Origin: Oceanococcus sp. HetDA_MAG_MS8
GTDB lineage: Bacteria > Pseudomonadota > Gammaproteobacteria > Nevskiales > Oceanococcaceae
Assembly (NCBI GenBank): GCA_019192445.1
Contig: JAHCMK010000010.1
Location: 33,653-97,652, forward strand
Reading direction: 5' to 3'
DNA: 64,000 bases
The first letter of the stretch is position 1; every line of letters starts with the position of its first letter. Below the pieces are notes generated by a model. It searched no databases. It saw only the letters and a list, made by a program, of their open reading frames with translations, and had not been told where the DNA came from. The translations under genes were made by a program, and so were the position numbers. Shown in pieces: positions 41,079 through 50,318 of this stretch.

Positions 41079-43103
41079 CTAGGCGGCCATGCTATGTGGG
41101 GGACGCCTGGGTCCACCTTTAAGCAACCCGCCAGGGTCGACGACCAATGCGATGCGCCCATCACCTGTTACCGTTGCGCCAGAGAAGCACACAGCATCCG
41201 ACAGACTGGTGTCCAAGGCCTTAATCACGACCTCTTCTCTGCCCATGACGCGAGCGCCGATTACCGCATAGCGCTGGGCTCCAGAGCGCATCACGATGCC
41301 ATGGCCGTGACTACGACTATGCTCCGCTTCGCTGGGAACCCACAAACTGAGATCAAAGACCGGCAGGGGCTCATCATCGACCAGCATGACCTGCCGCCCA
41401 TCCAATACGGTGAGACTATTCGGGCTGAGACGGCGCACATCCTCAACCGCCGATAGAGGCAGCGAGAATACTCGGCGCCCTACAGACACCATCAGGGTAG
41501 CCAGAATGGCCAAAGTCAGGGGTAAGCGTAGCTCGATGACCGAGCCTTCGCCGACCTCTGAACTCAAATTCACCTCACCGCCCATCTCCTCGATCTTAGT
41601 GCGCACTACATCCATGCCTACACCACGCCCGGAGACATCAGAGATAGTTTCGCGGGTGGAAAAGCCAGGTGCGAAGATAAGCTGTAAACAGGCCTGGGTA
41701 TCCAGGGCAGCGGCTTGCTCCCCTGTGAGCAGCCCGCGTTCGATAGCTCTTGCCCGCAACTTGTTAGGGTCCATACCAGCGCCATCATCCTGCAGGGTGA
41801 TTACGACATGATCCCCCTGCGCACGTGACCGCAGCCGTACCGTCCCATGTGGCGGCTTCCCTGCGGCTTTGCGATGCTCAGGGTCTTCGATGCCATGATC
41901 CACGGCATTGCGGACCAAATGAATCATCGGGTCGGACAAGGCCTCAACCACGTTTTTATCGAGTTCGGTTTCCGCGCCTTCCAGCTCTAGCTCAATCTGC
42001 TTACCAAGATTTCTCGCCAAGTCACGCACCATGCGTGGCAAGCGCGAGTACATCTTGGTGAGCGGTTGCATCCGAATGCGCATCACCGCTGTTTGCAGAT
42101 CGGCTGTGACCCGATCCAGAGTCGTAATCGCTTTTTGACTGCTCCTATCGCTTTGCACCAGTAGTGCATTGCGTACCAAAACCAGTTCCCCTACCAAATC
42201 CATGACCGCATCCAGGCGTTTGGTGTCGACCCGTATGGAGGTTTCAACCGGTGGCGGCGCCACCGGCGGAGTAGCGCTGGCAGCGCGCGGCTTGCTTGGG
42301 GCCTCGGTCTCCAACAAGGTTGGCGCCGGCTTGGTGTCGGGTTCGCTCTGCAATACTGGCGGAGGACTCGGCTGAGCCGCCTGCTGGGGTTGGGGCTTGT
42401 CGGAGGGATCAGCAGATGTTGCTGGGGCCGAATCAATTCCATGAGCGGCGTCCAGCAGCGCCTCAAAGTCGAGCTCATCATCCGCTGAGCCCTTGGCGGC
42501 TGCCGAAGGCTGCTCAGCTTCTGGAGGCTGTGCAGCTGCTGGGGCCTGCGTCGGCGGCGCCTCAGAGATGCCATGGACTTGGTCCAGAATTGCTTCGAGA
42601 TCGTCGTCCAGAGGCGTGCGCTGGGCGGACTCTGATTCCGGCTGTGCCGATGCCGTTGCGGCGCTAGGCTCGGCTGGGGCCTGCGCAGCTGGCTGATCAG
42701 CCGTGTCACCGGATTTACGCTGGGCAACGCCCGCAGAGGCCTGCCGCAGGCTCTGTAACAAAGCTTCTGAAGCTACAGGTATCTCGCTTCCGGCACGCAA
42801 GGCCCCCATTTGCGCCTCGAGTACGTCGATGGACTCACTGAGAACATCAATATCTTCCGGTATGGGGGATACCTCAGGGGCACGCAAGGCACTGCATAGG
42901 TCCTCGGCCACGTGACATAAGTTCACGATGGCGTCCAAACCTAAGAAGCCAGCACCGCCTTTGAGCGTGTGGAAGCTACGAAACAGGGCGTGAATTGCTC
43001 CAGGATCACCGTCGGCTTCAGCAAGGTCCATCAAAGACGGGCCTAAGCTCTCAGTAAGCTCAACCGACTCGGTCAGAAAGTCCTGTAGCAGCTCTTGATC
43101 CAT
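41079..43103 (-). CDS. cheA: Chemotaxis histidine kinase CheA (flagellar system)
   Basis: 674 residues. Hpt domain with His45 (RSFHTLKGGAGFLG). Residues 125-275 form a low-complexity Ala/Pro/Gln-rich linker in place of a folded P2 domain. The linker contains two related short motifs, DDDLEAILDQVHGI (166-179) and DDELDFEALLDAAHGI (208-223). Dimerisation helices, the ATPase (NAVDHGIED, DDGAGMDPNK, GRGVGMDVVRTKIEEM) and the CheW-like domain follow. It lies between cheZ and motC and phosphorylates the motor CheY of this locus. Confidence 0.96.
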   Translation of the reverse strand: MDQELLQDFLTESVELTESLGPSLMDLAEADGDPGAIHALFRSFHTLKGGAGFLGLDAIVNLCHVAEDLCSALRAPEVSPIPEDIDVLSESIDVLEAQMGALRAGSEIPVASEALLQSLRQASAGVAQRKSGDTADQPAAQAPAEPSAATASAQPESESAQRTPLDDDLEAILDQVHGISEAPPTQAPAAAQPPEAEQPSAAAKGSADDELDFEALLDAAHGIDSAPATSADPSDKPQPQQAAQPSPPPVLQSEPDTKPAPTLLETEAPSKPRAASATPPVAPPPVETSIRVDTKRLDAVMDLVGELVLVRNALLVQSDRSSQKAITTLDRVTADLQTAVMRIRMQPLTKMYSRLPRMVRDLARNLGKQIELELEGAETELDKNVVEALSDPMIHLVRNAVDHGIEDPEHRKAAGKPPHGTVRLRSRAQGDHVVITLQDDGAGMDPNKLRARAIERGLLTGEQAAALDTQACLQLIFAPGFSTRETISDVSGRGVGMDVVRTKIEEMGGEVNLSSEVGEGSVIELRLPLTLAILATLMVSVGRRVFSLPLSAVEDVRRLSPNSLTVLDGRQVMLVDDEPLPVFDLSLWVPSEAEHSRSHGHGIVMRSGAQRYAVIGARVMGREEVVIKALDTSLSDAVCFSGATVTGDGRIALVVDPGGLLKGGPRRPPHSMAA

Positions 43104-43106
43104 GGC

Positions 43107-43685
43107 TTAAATTCCTAAGTCATCCAAGAGGGAATCCGCATCATCTTGCGACGCTGTATTTTTGGTCTGTAAACCCGCCACCTGCGGACCGGCCAATTTT
43201 GGTGCCGGGCTTGCATCGCCGTCCTGGGGCATGGCCACACCTGCCCGTTCCATGAGCGTTTCCAACCCGCCCTGCATGGTTTCCAAAATGCCATGCACAC
43301 GCGAGATGATCTGACCGGATAAATCCTGGAAACCCTGGGCTTCAGCCAGAGATACGCACACTGTGGCAAGGCGCTGAGCACCGGCCTGCACCTCAGGGTC
43401 GGCGTGTTGTTTAAGCGCCCGCACCTCGACCTGCGCCTCTTCCACCAGATCTAAAGTCCGGTGAGCCGCTTGCTCCGAGATCTCAGCGACAGCCTGAAGT
43501 CGGCTGCGTGCATCTGGAAGGTCGGCGACGGCTCGTCGAAGTCGTCCATCATTATCCAGGCCCTGCAGCTCCTGAGCCAGATGAGAGGCCAGTTGCGCCA
43601 ATCCTTGCACCAGTATTCCCTCGCGTTGTTCCGCTGTCGGTGCCTCCGATTCCCGACGACTCTGCGCCGCCTCCGTGCGCGCCAT
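43107..43685 (-). CDS. cheZ: CheY-P phosphatase CheZ
   Basis: 192 residues, mostly helical. The catalytic glutamine is Gln125 in GFQDLSGQIISRVHGIL, matching the CheZ active-site helix. The C-terminus ADSLLDDLGI corresponds to the peptide that binds CheY-P, joined by a flexible Ala/Pro/Gln-rich linker. It lies directly after cheY (3-base gap) and before cheA. No second cheZ is present for the second system. Confidence 0.95.
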   Translation of the reverse strand: MARTEAAQSRRESEAPTAEQREGILVQGLAQLASHLAQELQGLDNDGRLRRAVADLPDARSRLQAVAEISEQAAHRTLDLVEEAQVEVRALKQHADPEVQAGAQRLATVCVSLAEAQGFQDLSGQIISRVHGILETMQGGLETLMERAGVAMPQDGDASPAPKLAGPQVAGLQTKNTASQDDADSLLDDLGI

Positions 43686-43688
43686 GAT

Positions 43689-44081
43689 TTAAGCCGCTGC
43701 CTGCATACGAGCAGAGATCCGCTCGAGTTTTTCGGCCAAGGTGGCCGCTGTGAAGGGCTTGATGATGTAGCCAGACACGCCGGCTTGCGCAGCCTCAACA
43801 ATCTGCTCTTTACTCGCCTCGGCGGTGACCATCAGCACCGGCAACTTGGCAAGCTTTTCATCGGCCCGAACAGCCTTGAGCAAATCGATGCCGGTCATAC
43901 CGGGCATGTTCCAATCGGTGACCAAAAAGTCGAAATCGCCAGTTTTGAGCATAGGCAGGGCCGTCTGCCCATCGTCGGCCTCAGAAATTTTGGTGTAGCC
44001 CAACTCCCCCAGTAAGTTACGCACAATGCGACGCATGGTGGGGAAGTCGTCGACTACGAGGATGCGGGTATCAGGACTCAT
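43689..44081 (-). CDS. cheY: Chemotaxis response regulator CheY (flagellar motor)
   Basis: 130 residues with Asp11-Asp12, phospho-acceptor Asp56 ([15 protein letters not shown]), TAEASKEQI and the Lys in [12 protein letters not shown], all as in motor CheY. It binds FliM to change rotation. The start overlaps fliA by 4 bases and cheZ follows 3 bases later. Confidence 0.96.
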   Translation of the reverse strand: MSPDTRILVVDDFPTMRRIVRNLLGELGYTKISEADDGQTALPMLKTGDFDFLVTDWNMPGMTGIDLLKAVRADEKLAKLPVLMVTAEASKEQIVEAAQAGVSGYIIKPFTAATLAEKLERISARMQAAA

Positions 44082-44863
44082 GAATAACTAACCTCCGTAG
44101 ATGTGGTTGCTGGACCTCGCCTAGGCCCAGAACCTGGCGAGGATTCAACCTGCAATATTTCACGTAAACGCTTGAGAGCACGGGAATGAAGCTGACTGAC
44201 GCGAGATTCCGTCACGCTGAGGACCTCGGCAATTTCACGCTGATGGAGCTCTTCCCGGTAATACAGCGAGAGCACCAATTGGTCGCGTTCAGGCAGCTGG
44301 CGGATACCTTCCGCTAGCTGCTGTTTACTTTGCATTTCAGTAATGAGTTGGTCAGGGCCAGCCTCACTACTGCGTAAATGGCGCGTTTGGCTGGAGCCCA
44401 TCTCGTCCTCGGGCTCGGCATCTAAAGCGAGTAGCTGACAGCGCTGCCCATCAGACTCTAGCTGTTGCACTTCGGCCTGACTCATCTCTAAGGCTTCGGC
44501 CACTTCACGAATGCTTGGCGGACGGCCTAAGGACTGCTCCAGCTGCTGCCGAGCCTGGGCAAGACGACGCGATTGTCGATGCACTGAGCGGGGCGACCAA
44601 TCGCCTCGGCGCAGTTCATCCAGCATGGCACCACGAATGCGGTAACCAGCAAAAGTTTCAAAACTGGCTTGGGAGTCGGCCTGATAGCTTTGCGCCGCTT
44701 CTAGCAGCCCACACATTCCGGACTGGAGTAAGTCATCCAGTTCAACTCCCGCAGGAAGCCTTGCCGCTAAATGCAGAGCAATACGCCGTACTAAGGGCGC
44801 ATGAATGCGCGCTAGTTCGGCCGGGTCTTGTGCGGGCGCAGTTTCCCAAGCCACCGCCACCAT
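44078..44863 (-). CDS. fliA: Flagellar sigma factor FliA (sigma-28)
   Basis: 261 residues. Region 2 ([42 protein letters not shown]), region 3 and the region 4 helix-turn-helix ([25 protein letters not shown]) are all present. It directs late flagellar and chemotaxis genes; FlgM would control it, but flgM is not in the window. It shares one base with flhG upstream and overlaps cheY downstream. Confidence 0.96.
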   Translation of the reverse strand: MVAVAWETAPAQDPAELARIHAPLVRRIALHLAARLPAGVELDDLLQSGMCGLLEAAQSYQADSQASFETFAGYRIRGAMLDELRRGDWSPRSVHRQSRRLAQARQQLEQSLGRPPSIREVAEALEMSQAEVQQLESDGQRCQLLALDAEPEDEMGSSQTRHLRSSEAGPDQLITEMQSKQQLAEGIRQLPERDQLVLSLYYREELHQREIAEVLSVTESRVSQLHSRALKRLREILQVESSPGSGPRRGPATTSTEVSYS

Positions 44864-45753
44864 TAGGCTGCTCCCACCATGGCGCGAGGGTCCACCTGAG
44901 CCAGGCTTTCCACAAAGAACTCAATATGGCCTCTAGGCGCATCGGGCAGCGGCCACTTCAAGACCTTTTCAGCAAGTTGATGAATGGCGCGAGCGGCTGG
45001 GGTTCCCGGCTGCCAGTCCACCAGCGTGCGTTGCTGCTGGATCGCCGCGCGGATTTGCTCATCAAAGGGAACGTAACCCGCGTAATGCAAACACACATCT
45101 AAGAAGCGATCTGTCACCCGCTGCAACTTTTCGAAGAGTAACTGCCCCTCGGCTACGGAGCGGGTTTGATTCGCAACCACCTCAAAATTACGGACCCGGT
45201 ATTCGGTCGATAACACCTTAATGAGGGCGTAAGCATCGGTGATTGCCGCGGGCTCATCACAAACTACAACGAGCACAGAATGGGCCGCCTGAGCTAAAGC
45301 CAAAACATTGCCAGTGATACCCGCGGCGGTGTCGATAACCAGACAGTCCACTTCACCAGCGAACTCTGAGAATCCGTGAATAAGGCCAGTACGCATGGCA
45401 TCACTCATCTCGGCCATACGGCGCTGGCCAGAGGGTGACGGCACAATGCGAAGTCCACTTTTGGTCTCGACTACGGTATCAATGAGCCTGGCCTTACCTT
45501 CCAGCACATGGCCCAGATGCAAGCGCGGGTGTAAGCCCAGCAATACATCCACGTTGGCCAAGCCAAAGTCGGCGTCAAAGAGCAGTACGCGCTGCCCCTT
45601 CATCTGTAAAGCCGTGGACAAGTTGATGGACAAAGTGGTTTTTCCCACCCCGCCCTTACCACTGGCTACCGCAATCACCCGAGCGCGCGAGGACTTCTGG
45701 CGCACGCCAACCAATTCTTGGGCTTGATGAGCCGCGCCTTTAGGCACAAGCAT
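44863..45753 (-). CDS. flhG: Flagellar number regulator FlhG (FleN), MinD/ParA-type ATPase
   Basis: 296 residues. The Walker A motif SGKGGVGKTTLSINLS, FDADFGLANVDVLLG and the DTAAGITGN switch identify FlhG. The N-terminal segment that activates FlhF, usually DQAxxLR, reads HQAQELVG here. FlhG restricts flagellar number and in pseudomonads antagonises FleQ, whose gene is in this cluster. The start overlaps flhF by 14 bases. Confidence 0.94.
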   Translation of the reverse strand: MLVPKGAAHQAQELVGVRQKSSRARVIAVASGKGGVGKTTLSINLSTALQMKGQRVLLFDADFGLANVDVLLGLHPRLHLGHVLEGKARLIDTVVETKSGLRIVPSPSGQRRMAEMSDAMRTGLIHGFSEFAGEVDCLVIDTAAGITGNVLALAQAAHSVLVVVCDEPAAITDAYALIKVLSTEYRVRNFEVVANQTRSVAEGQLLFEKLQRVTDRFLDVCLHYAGYVPFDEQIRAAIQQQRTLVDWQPGTPAARAIHQLAEKVLKWPLPDAPRGHIEFFVESLAQVDPRAMVGAA

Positions 45754-46930
45754 TGTGAACCTCCGTATCCTGGCCCGAATTGTCGTCCGGCGTGGCGGCC
45801 GCTACCGCATGTCCGATGATGGTGGCCGCGTTCCAACGATGCAGGTCCTGTGGGACCCGCTGCCCATCCGTCATCCAATACACTGGCAACTCCTGTTCAA
45901 CCACCAGGGAAATCGCTGGACCCCATAAATGGGTTTCGTCCAGCTTCGTAAGAATCAGCCCAGCTGGCTGCGCTGTGGAGTAGCGTTGAAGCACCCTGCG
46001 ACTCTCCAGAGGGTGAGTTGAGGCCTGCAAACACAGCAAAGTGCACAAGCCTGGAATCTGCGTGAGTAAGGGCAGTTGCTGCGCAAGCTCATGATCGCGT
46101 GGACCGATACCAGGGGTATCGATAATCAGCAGGTCGGGAGCATGGGTTTCGGCGACCACGGCGCGCAATCGATCGAAATCATCGATGACTTCAACCTGTG
46201 CCCCTAAGAGCCTGGCGAAACTTTGTAATTGCTCCCGGCCTCCAATGCGATAAGTATCGGTACAGACCAAACGCAAGCGCGCTTGTGGGAAACGCATGAG
46301 ATGACGAGCAGCGATCTTTGCAGCCGTGGTTGTTTTACCCGCCCCGGTCGGACCAATTAAAGCGATGTGGTGAGACTCTTGATCGGTCAGGCGACGCTGA
46401 AGCCGCCGCACCACACTCGCACACAAGGATTTCTCATTCTCTTCGACGCCCAACATCTGTAACTCAGTTTGCAACCGGGTCACCAAACCGGGCTCCAAGC
46501 CAATGCGATGCAAGACATTGTTTTCCGTCATGCCGCCTTGGCCCTGGCCCTGCTGCGGCAGGCGATCGACCAGCAGCTCGCGCAATCTAGAGAGCTCCTG
46601 CTCGATACTCGCCACTCGATGGTCGGAATCGGGTGTACTCGATGATGCCGCCGGATCCGCTTGGGGAGAAGTCTGCTGCGAGGCCATGGCTAAGCGATAC
46701 GGAGTAGCACCTGCATCGGCTGGCCCACGCTCTGGCTCCGGACTCTTCGCCCGTGGCGGCGGTTCCTGCGCTGGCGCCAGTAAGGCGGCGTCGTAATCGA
46801 GTGCGGCGATTACGCAGACCTGATCACCCAGGTTTTGGGTCGACAGAATCACCGCTTCCGCCCCGAGTTCATGCTGAACCTGGCGTAGGGCCGCCCGCAT
46901 GTCCGGCGCTTCAAAGCGTTTGATTTTCAT
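45740..46930 (-). CDS. flhF: Flagellar biosynthesis GTPase FlhF
   Basis: 396 residues. The short N-terminal FlhF domain (KIKRFEAPDMRAALRQVQ) and a Pro/Ala-rich linker (about 75-115) are followed by the SRP-type NG domain. The P-loop is GPTGAGKTTTAAKIAAR, and DTYRIGGREQLQSFA, IDTPGIGPRD and LTKLDET are G-motifs. It fixes flagellum position at the pole. It overlaps flhA by 4 bases and flhG by 14. Confidence 0.95.
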   Translation of the reverse strand: MKIKRFEAPDMRAALRQVQHELGAEAVILSTQNLGDQVCVIAALDYDAALLAPAQEPPPRAKSPEPERGPADAGATPYRLAMASQQTSPQADPAASSSTPDSDHRVASIEQELSRLRELLVDRLPQQGQGQGGMTENNVLHRIGLEPGLVTRLQTELQMLGVEENEKSLCASVVRRLQRRLTDQESHHIALIGPTGAGKTTTAAKIAARHLMRFPQARLRLVCTDTYRIGGREQLQSFARLLGAQVEVIDDFDRLRAVVAETHAPDLLIIDTPGIGPRDHELAQQLPLLTQIPGLCTLLCLQASTHPLESRRVLQRYSTAQPAGLILTKLDETHLWGPAISLVVEQELPVYWMTDGQRVPQDLHRWNAATIIGHAVAAATPDDNSGQDTEVHNACA

Positions 46931-48996
46931 AGGGTGTTCACCACGCGCAATCTCTGGTTATCCGGAATCTCGTCGTAGGCCAGCACCTGCAATCCGGGGA
47001 CCGCGCTCCGTAGCAAGCGTGCGAGTAGCTTGCGTAAGGCGCTTTGGACCAACAGGACCACCGGCTGAGCCTGGGCTTGCAATTGCTGGGCCTCGCGCTG
47101 CAATCGCTCTTGTAAGGAGTTCATCAGCCCCGGATCCAAGGCATTGTTTTGCACCGCATCGCTCAGGGTTCGCTCCAGACCTGCATCTAAAGTCAGTACC
47201 GGCAGCTCATTCTCTGGACCCACAATTTGCTGGGTAATCTGGCGCCCTAGATCGATTCTGAGTTGGGCTGTGAGAGCGTCGGGATCCTGGCTATGCGTGG
47301 CAAGGCCCGCTAACGACTCGGCGATGGTGCGCATATTGCGAATAGGTACGCCTTCAGAGAGCAAGTTACGTAGCACCCGAACCAGGACTGCCGTTGAAAG
47401 CGGCTTGGGCGTGAGGGCCTCTACCAACTTCGGCGCGTGCTCAGCCACGCGAGCAATCAACCGCTCCACCTCTTCATGACCCAGTAAGTCGGCCGCTTGG
47501 GCGGACATCACCTGCGACATATGGGTGGCGATGATGGTGGGCCCATCCACCACGGTATAACCTTGTGCCATGGCCCGATCATGCTGATCCGGCAGAATCC
47601 ACCAGGCCTCTAATCCGAATACGGGATCTTTCACTGGCGTTCCAGGTAGGCTTCCCGTTGTGGAGCCTCCGGCCATGGCCAACTCCATTCCCGGTCTTAG
47701 CTCCCCCTGGGCCGCAGTGGTGCCATAAACGCGAATGCGGTAGGCCGAGGGACGAAGTTCCAGATCGTCACGAATATGCACAGCGGGAATCAGGAAACCC
47801 AGCTCTTGGGTCAGTTTCTTACGCACACCCTTCACGCGTCCCAGAAGGCTTCCGCCCTGGCTTTCATCCACTAAGCTGATCAGTCGGTAGCCCAGCTCTA
47901 GCACCAGAGGCTCATCCAGGGGAACATCTTTCCAACCCAGTTCTGCTGGGGCTTGTGGTTTTGCAGCCTCGGCTTGCTCTTCGGCCAGGGCCTGCTGCTC
48001 CTTACGCTGAGCCTTTTGCCGAAGCAGATAGGCAGCGCCGCCCATGGTTGATGCCAGAATCAAAAAGGGCAGATTCGGCATCCCCGGGATAATGCCAATA
48101 AAGCCCAAGATCCCCGCGGTAACCAGAAGAGCTTGCGGTGTCGCGAATAGCTGCGCCATCACCGTTTGGCTCATGTTCTGCGAGGAGCTCATCCGGGTGA
48201 CGAGAATGGCCACCGCAATGGATAGCAATAGCGCCGGGATTTGTGCCACCAGACCGTCGCCAATGGTCAACAGACTGTAGGTCTCAGCGGCCTCACCCAC
48301 CGGCAGGTCATGCTGCAAGGTGCCAATGAGGAGACCACCAATGAGGTTAATAAATAAGATCAGCAGGCCGGCAATGGCGTCCCCTCGGACAAACTTGCTG
48401 GCACCATCCATGGATCCGTAGAAGTCTGCCTCCTGTGCCACTTCTGCCCGCTTGACCCGCGCTTCGTCTGGCCCCATCAAACCGGCACCCAAGTCAGCGT
48501 CAATAGCCATCTGCTTGCCGGGCATCGCATCGAGGGTGAAGCGGGCACTCACTTCAGATATGCGCTCGGCCCCCTTCGTGACCACTACAAAGTTAATGAT
48601 GGTCAAAATCACAAAGACCACTAGGCCAACTGCGTAATTGCCGCCAATAACGAAGGAACCGAAGGCTTCGATCACACGGCCAACAGCGCCCTCGCCGGCA
48701 TGCCCGTTGAGCAAGACCACACGCGTACTGGCCACGTTCAAAGCCAGCCGCAGCAGGGTGACAACCAGAAGCACCGTCGGGAAGGCGGACAGCTCAAGGG
48801 GGCGCATGGCGTAGATCACGGCCAACAGAATCGCTACCGACAAGGCGATGTTGAAACTGAACAACAGGTCCAGTAGCCACGGCGCCATTGGGATCACCAT
48901 CATGCCGATGATGAGTAGCAACAGTAGCGGTGCGCCAAGCTCCCCGCGGGCTAAGGTCTGTAGGGCCGAACTCCAAGTTGGTACCCGTGCTTCCAT
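46927..48996 (-). CDS. flhA: Flagellar export gate protein FlhA
   Basis: 689 residues: about eight membrane helices in the first 320 residues, including SVRFTLDAMPGKQMAIDADL-like FHIPEP-loop sequence, then the cytoplasmic ring-forming domain. It recruits chaperone-substrate complexes to the export gate. It is preceded by a 169-base gap with a strong sigma-54 promoter match, so flhA probably starts its own transcript through flhF, flhG and fliA. Confidence 0.95.
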   Translation of the reverse strand: MEARVPTWSSALQTLARGELGAPLLLLLIIGMMVIPMAPWLLDLLFSFNIALSVAILLAVIYAMRPLELSAFPTVLLVVTLLRLALNVASTRVVLLNGHAGEGAVGRVIEAFGSFVIGGNYAVGLVVFVILTIINFVVVTKGAERISEVSARFTLDAMPGKQMAIDADLGAGLMGPDEARVKRAEVAQEADFYGSMDGASKFVRGDAIAGLLILFINLIGGLLIGTLQHDLPVGEAAETYSLLTIGDGLVAQIPALLLSIAVAILVTRMSSSQNMSQTVMAQLFATPQALLVTAGILGFIGIIPGMPNLPFLILASTMGGAAYLLRQKAQRKEQQALAEEQAEAAKPQAPAELGWKDVPLDEPLVLELGYRLISLVDESQGGSLLGRVKGVRKKLTQELGFLIPAVHIRDDLELRPSAYRIRVYGTTAAQGELRPGMELAMAGGSTTGSLPGTPVKDPVFGLEAWWILPDQHDRAMAQGYTVVDGPTIIATHMSQVMSAQAADLLGHEEVERLIARVAEHAPKLVEALTPKPLSTAVLVRVLRNLLSEGVPIRNMRTIAESLAGLATHSQDPDALTAQLRIDLGRQITQQIVGPENELPVLTLDAGLERTLSDAVQNNALDPGLMNSLQERLQREAQQLQAQAQPVVLLVQSALRKLLARLLRSAVPGLQVLAYDEIPDNQRLRVVNTL

Positions 48997-49038
48997 GAAC
49001 CCCTACTTCCATCCTGCGCGTCAGAGATATGGCTGTTT

Positions 49039-49054
49039 TGCAATTGCAATGCCA
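49039..49054 (-). promoter_or_regulatory. Sigma-54 promoter of flhA
   Basis: On the minus strand the sequence is TGGCATTGCAATTGCA. The -24 GG and -12 GC are at the exact sigma-54 spacing, and the downstream half is the full TTGCA. The predicted start of transcription is near 49028, giving a leader of about 32 bases before the flhA ATG. RpoN and the FleQ-type activator encoded at the head of this cluster would serve it. This rests on sequence match alone. Confidence 0.85.
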
Positions 49055-49165
49055 TGGAAGCCTGCTCCTCGCCAACGGTTAGCAGCATCGATGATGCTAA
49101 AGCGTTTGGCCCTGCACGCTGCCCGCCCTGTGGGATTACTGGGGTATTGCCTAGCGAAGCAGAAA

Positions 49166-50314
49166 CTACTCTTCCTCGCTGCTTACATCGTCTACTGGAT
49201 CCCAGGTCCAACCCTCCGGAATAGGTGGCTGCGGAACGGGCGGGGCCTGACCGGCGGTGCTACGACGCAACTGATAGACGTAGCTGAGGATCTGCGCAAC
49301 CGCTAAATACAAAGCCTGAGGCACGCTTTGATCTACCTCCACAAAACGGTACAAGGCGCGTGCTAAGGGAGGGGCCTCGACCCGAGGAATCCCATTGTCT
49401 GCCGCAATCTGCCGAATAAGCTGCGCATCTGGGCCGCGCCCCTTGGCAATCAGTTGGGGGGCAGCCATTTCGTCCGCGTCATACTTCAGGGCAACCGAGA
49501 AATGCATAGGGTTACTCACAACCACATCCGCCTGTGGTACGCGCTCCTGCAAACGACGCTGGCTCATTTGATGCTGTAGCTGGCGTACCCGTTGCTTGAT
49601 CTCTGGTCTGCCCTCACTTTCTTTGCGTTCGTCCTTGACCTCTTGCAGGGTCATTTTTAAGCGCTTGTGGTAATGCCAGGCCTGGAAGGGAGCATCAATC
49701 GCGGCGATGATCAACAACCCCGCACACAGACTTCCCAGGGCCACAATCACCACATGAGCGCCCAGCTTCGGCGCTTGTGGCCAGGCCAAGCGCCCTAGAT
49801 TCAGCAGCTCTTGCCGATACAGGTAAAGGATTGCCGCCAGCAAACAGCCCAGCAATACAAACTTCGCCAAACCCTTGAGCAGCTCAGACAGCCCTTGCAC
49901 AGAGACCATGCGTTTGAATCCACTTAAGGGGTTCAATCGCTTCAAATCTGGCACCCAGGCCTTGGTGGAAAAGTTCCAACCACCTAGCAGCAAACTACCG
50001 GCCAAGGCTCCGAGAATCGAGGCGATAAGCAAGGGCACCATCCAGCCGAGGCCCTGCAACAAGGTATGCCCCAGGATGTGTAGCAGATCCGCGCCCGCAA
50101 CCTCTTGAGCTTCGAAGATAAGAGCCTGACGTAAGTCATTGCGGATATTGTCTATGGTCGCCGCTCCGGTCCCGACCATGGCAATCACCGAGGCCAAGGT
50201 AACCATCAAGGTCCCAGCCTCCCTAGAACGCGCTACCTGCCCTTTTTCCCGAGTTTCACGGATTCGTTTGGGAGTCGGTTCTTCTGTTTTTTGGGCGCTA
50301 CTGTCCTCTGCCAT
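49166..50314 (-). CDS. flhB: Flagellar export switch protein FlhB
   Basis: 382 residues with four membrane helices (about 35-55, 85-110, 148-168, 185-208) and the cytoplasmic switch domain. The autocleavage motif, usually NPTH, reads NPMH (Asn268-Pro269-Met270-His271), followed by FSVALKYD. A Pro-rich tail extends the C-terminus. FlhB switches export from hook to filament substrates. It lies 4 bases after fliR and ends the fliE-flhB unit ahead of the flhA promoter. Confidence 0.94.
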   Translation of the reverse strand: MAEDSSAQKTEEPTPKRIRETREKGQVARSREAGTLMVTLASVIAMVGTGAATIDNIRNDLRQALIFEAQEVAGADLLHILGHTLLQGLGWMVPLLIASILGALAGSLLLGGWNFSTKAWVPDLKRLNPLSGFKRMVSVQGLSELLKGLAKFVLLGCLLAAILYLYRQELLNLGRLAWPQAPKLGAHVVIVALGSLCAGLLIIAAIDAPFQAWHYHKRLKMTLQEVKDERKESEGRPEIKQRVRQLQHQMSQRRLQERVPQADVVVSNPMHFSVALKYDADEMAAPQLIAKGRGPDAQLIRQIAADNGIPRVEAPPLARALYRFVEVDQSVPQALYLAVAQILSYVYQLRRSTAGQAPPVPQPPIPEGWTWDPVDDVSSEEE

Positions 50315-50318
50315 TGGT

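Noticed and set aside
49084..49098. Palindrome AGCATC-GAT-GATGCT after flhB as a terminator
   Set aside because: The stem is short and not GC-rich, and no U tract follows on the minus strand.
48951..49211. Small minus-strand frame spanning the flhB-flhA gap
   Set aside because: It overlaps both flanking genes and the sigma-54 promoter, and its sequence resembles no known family.
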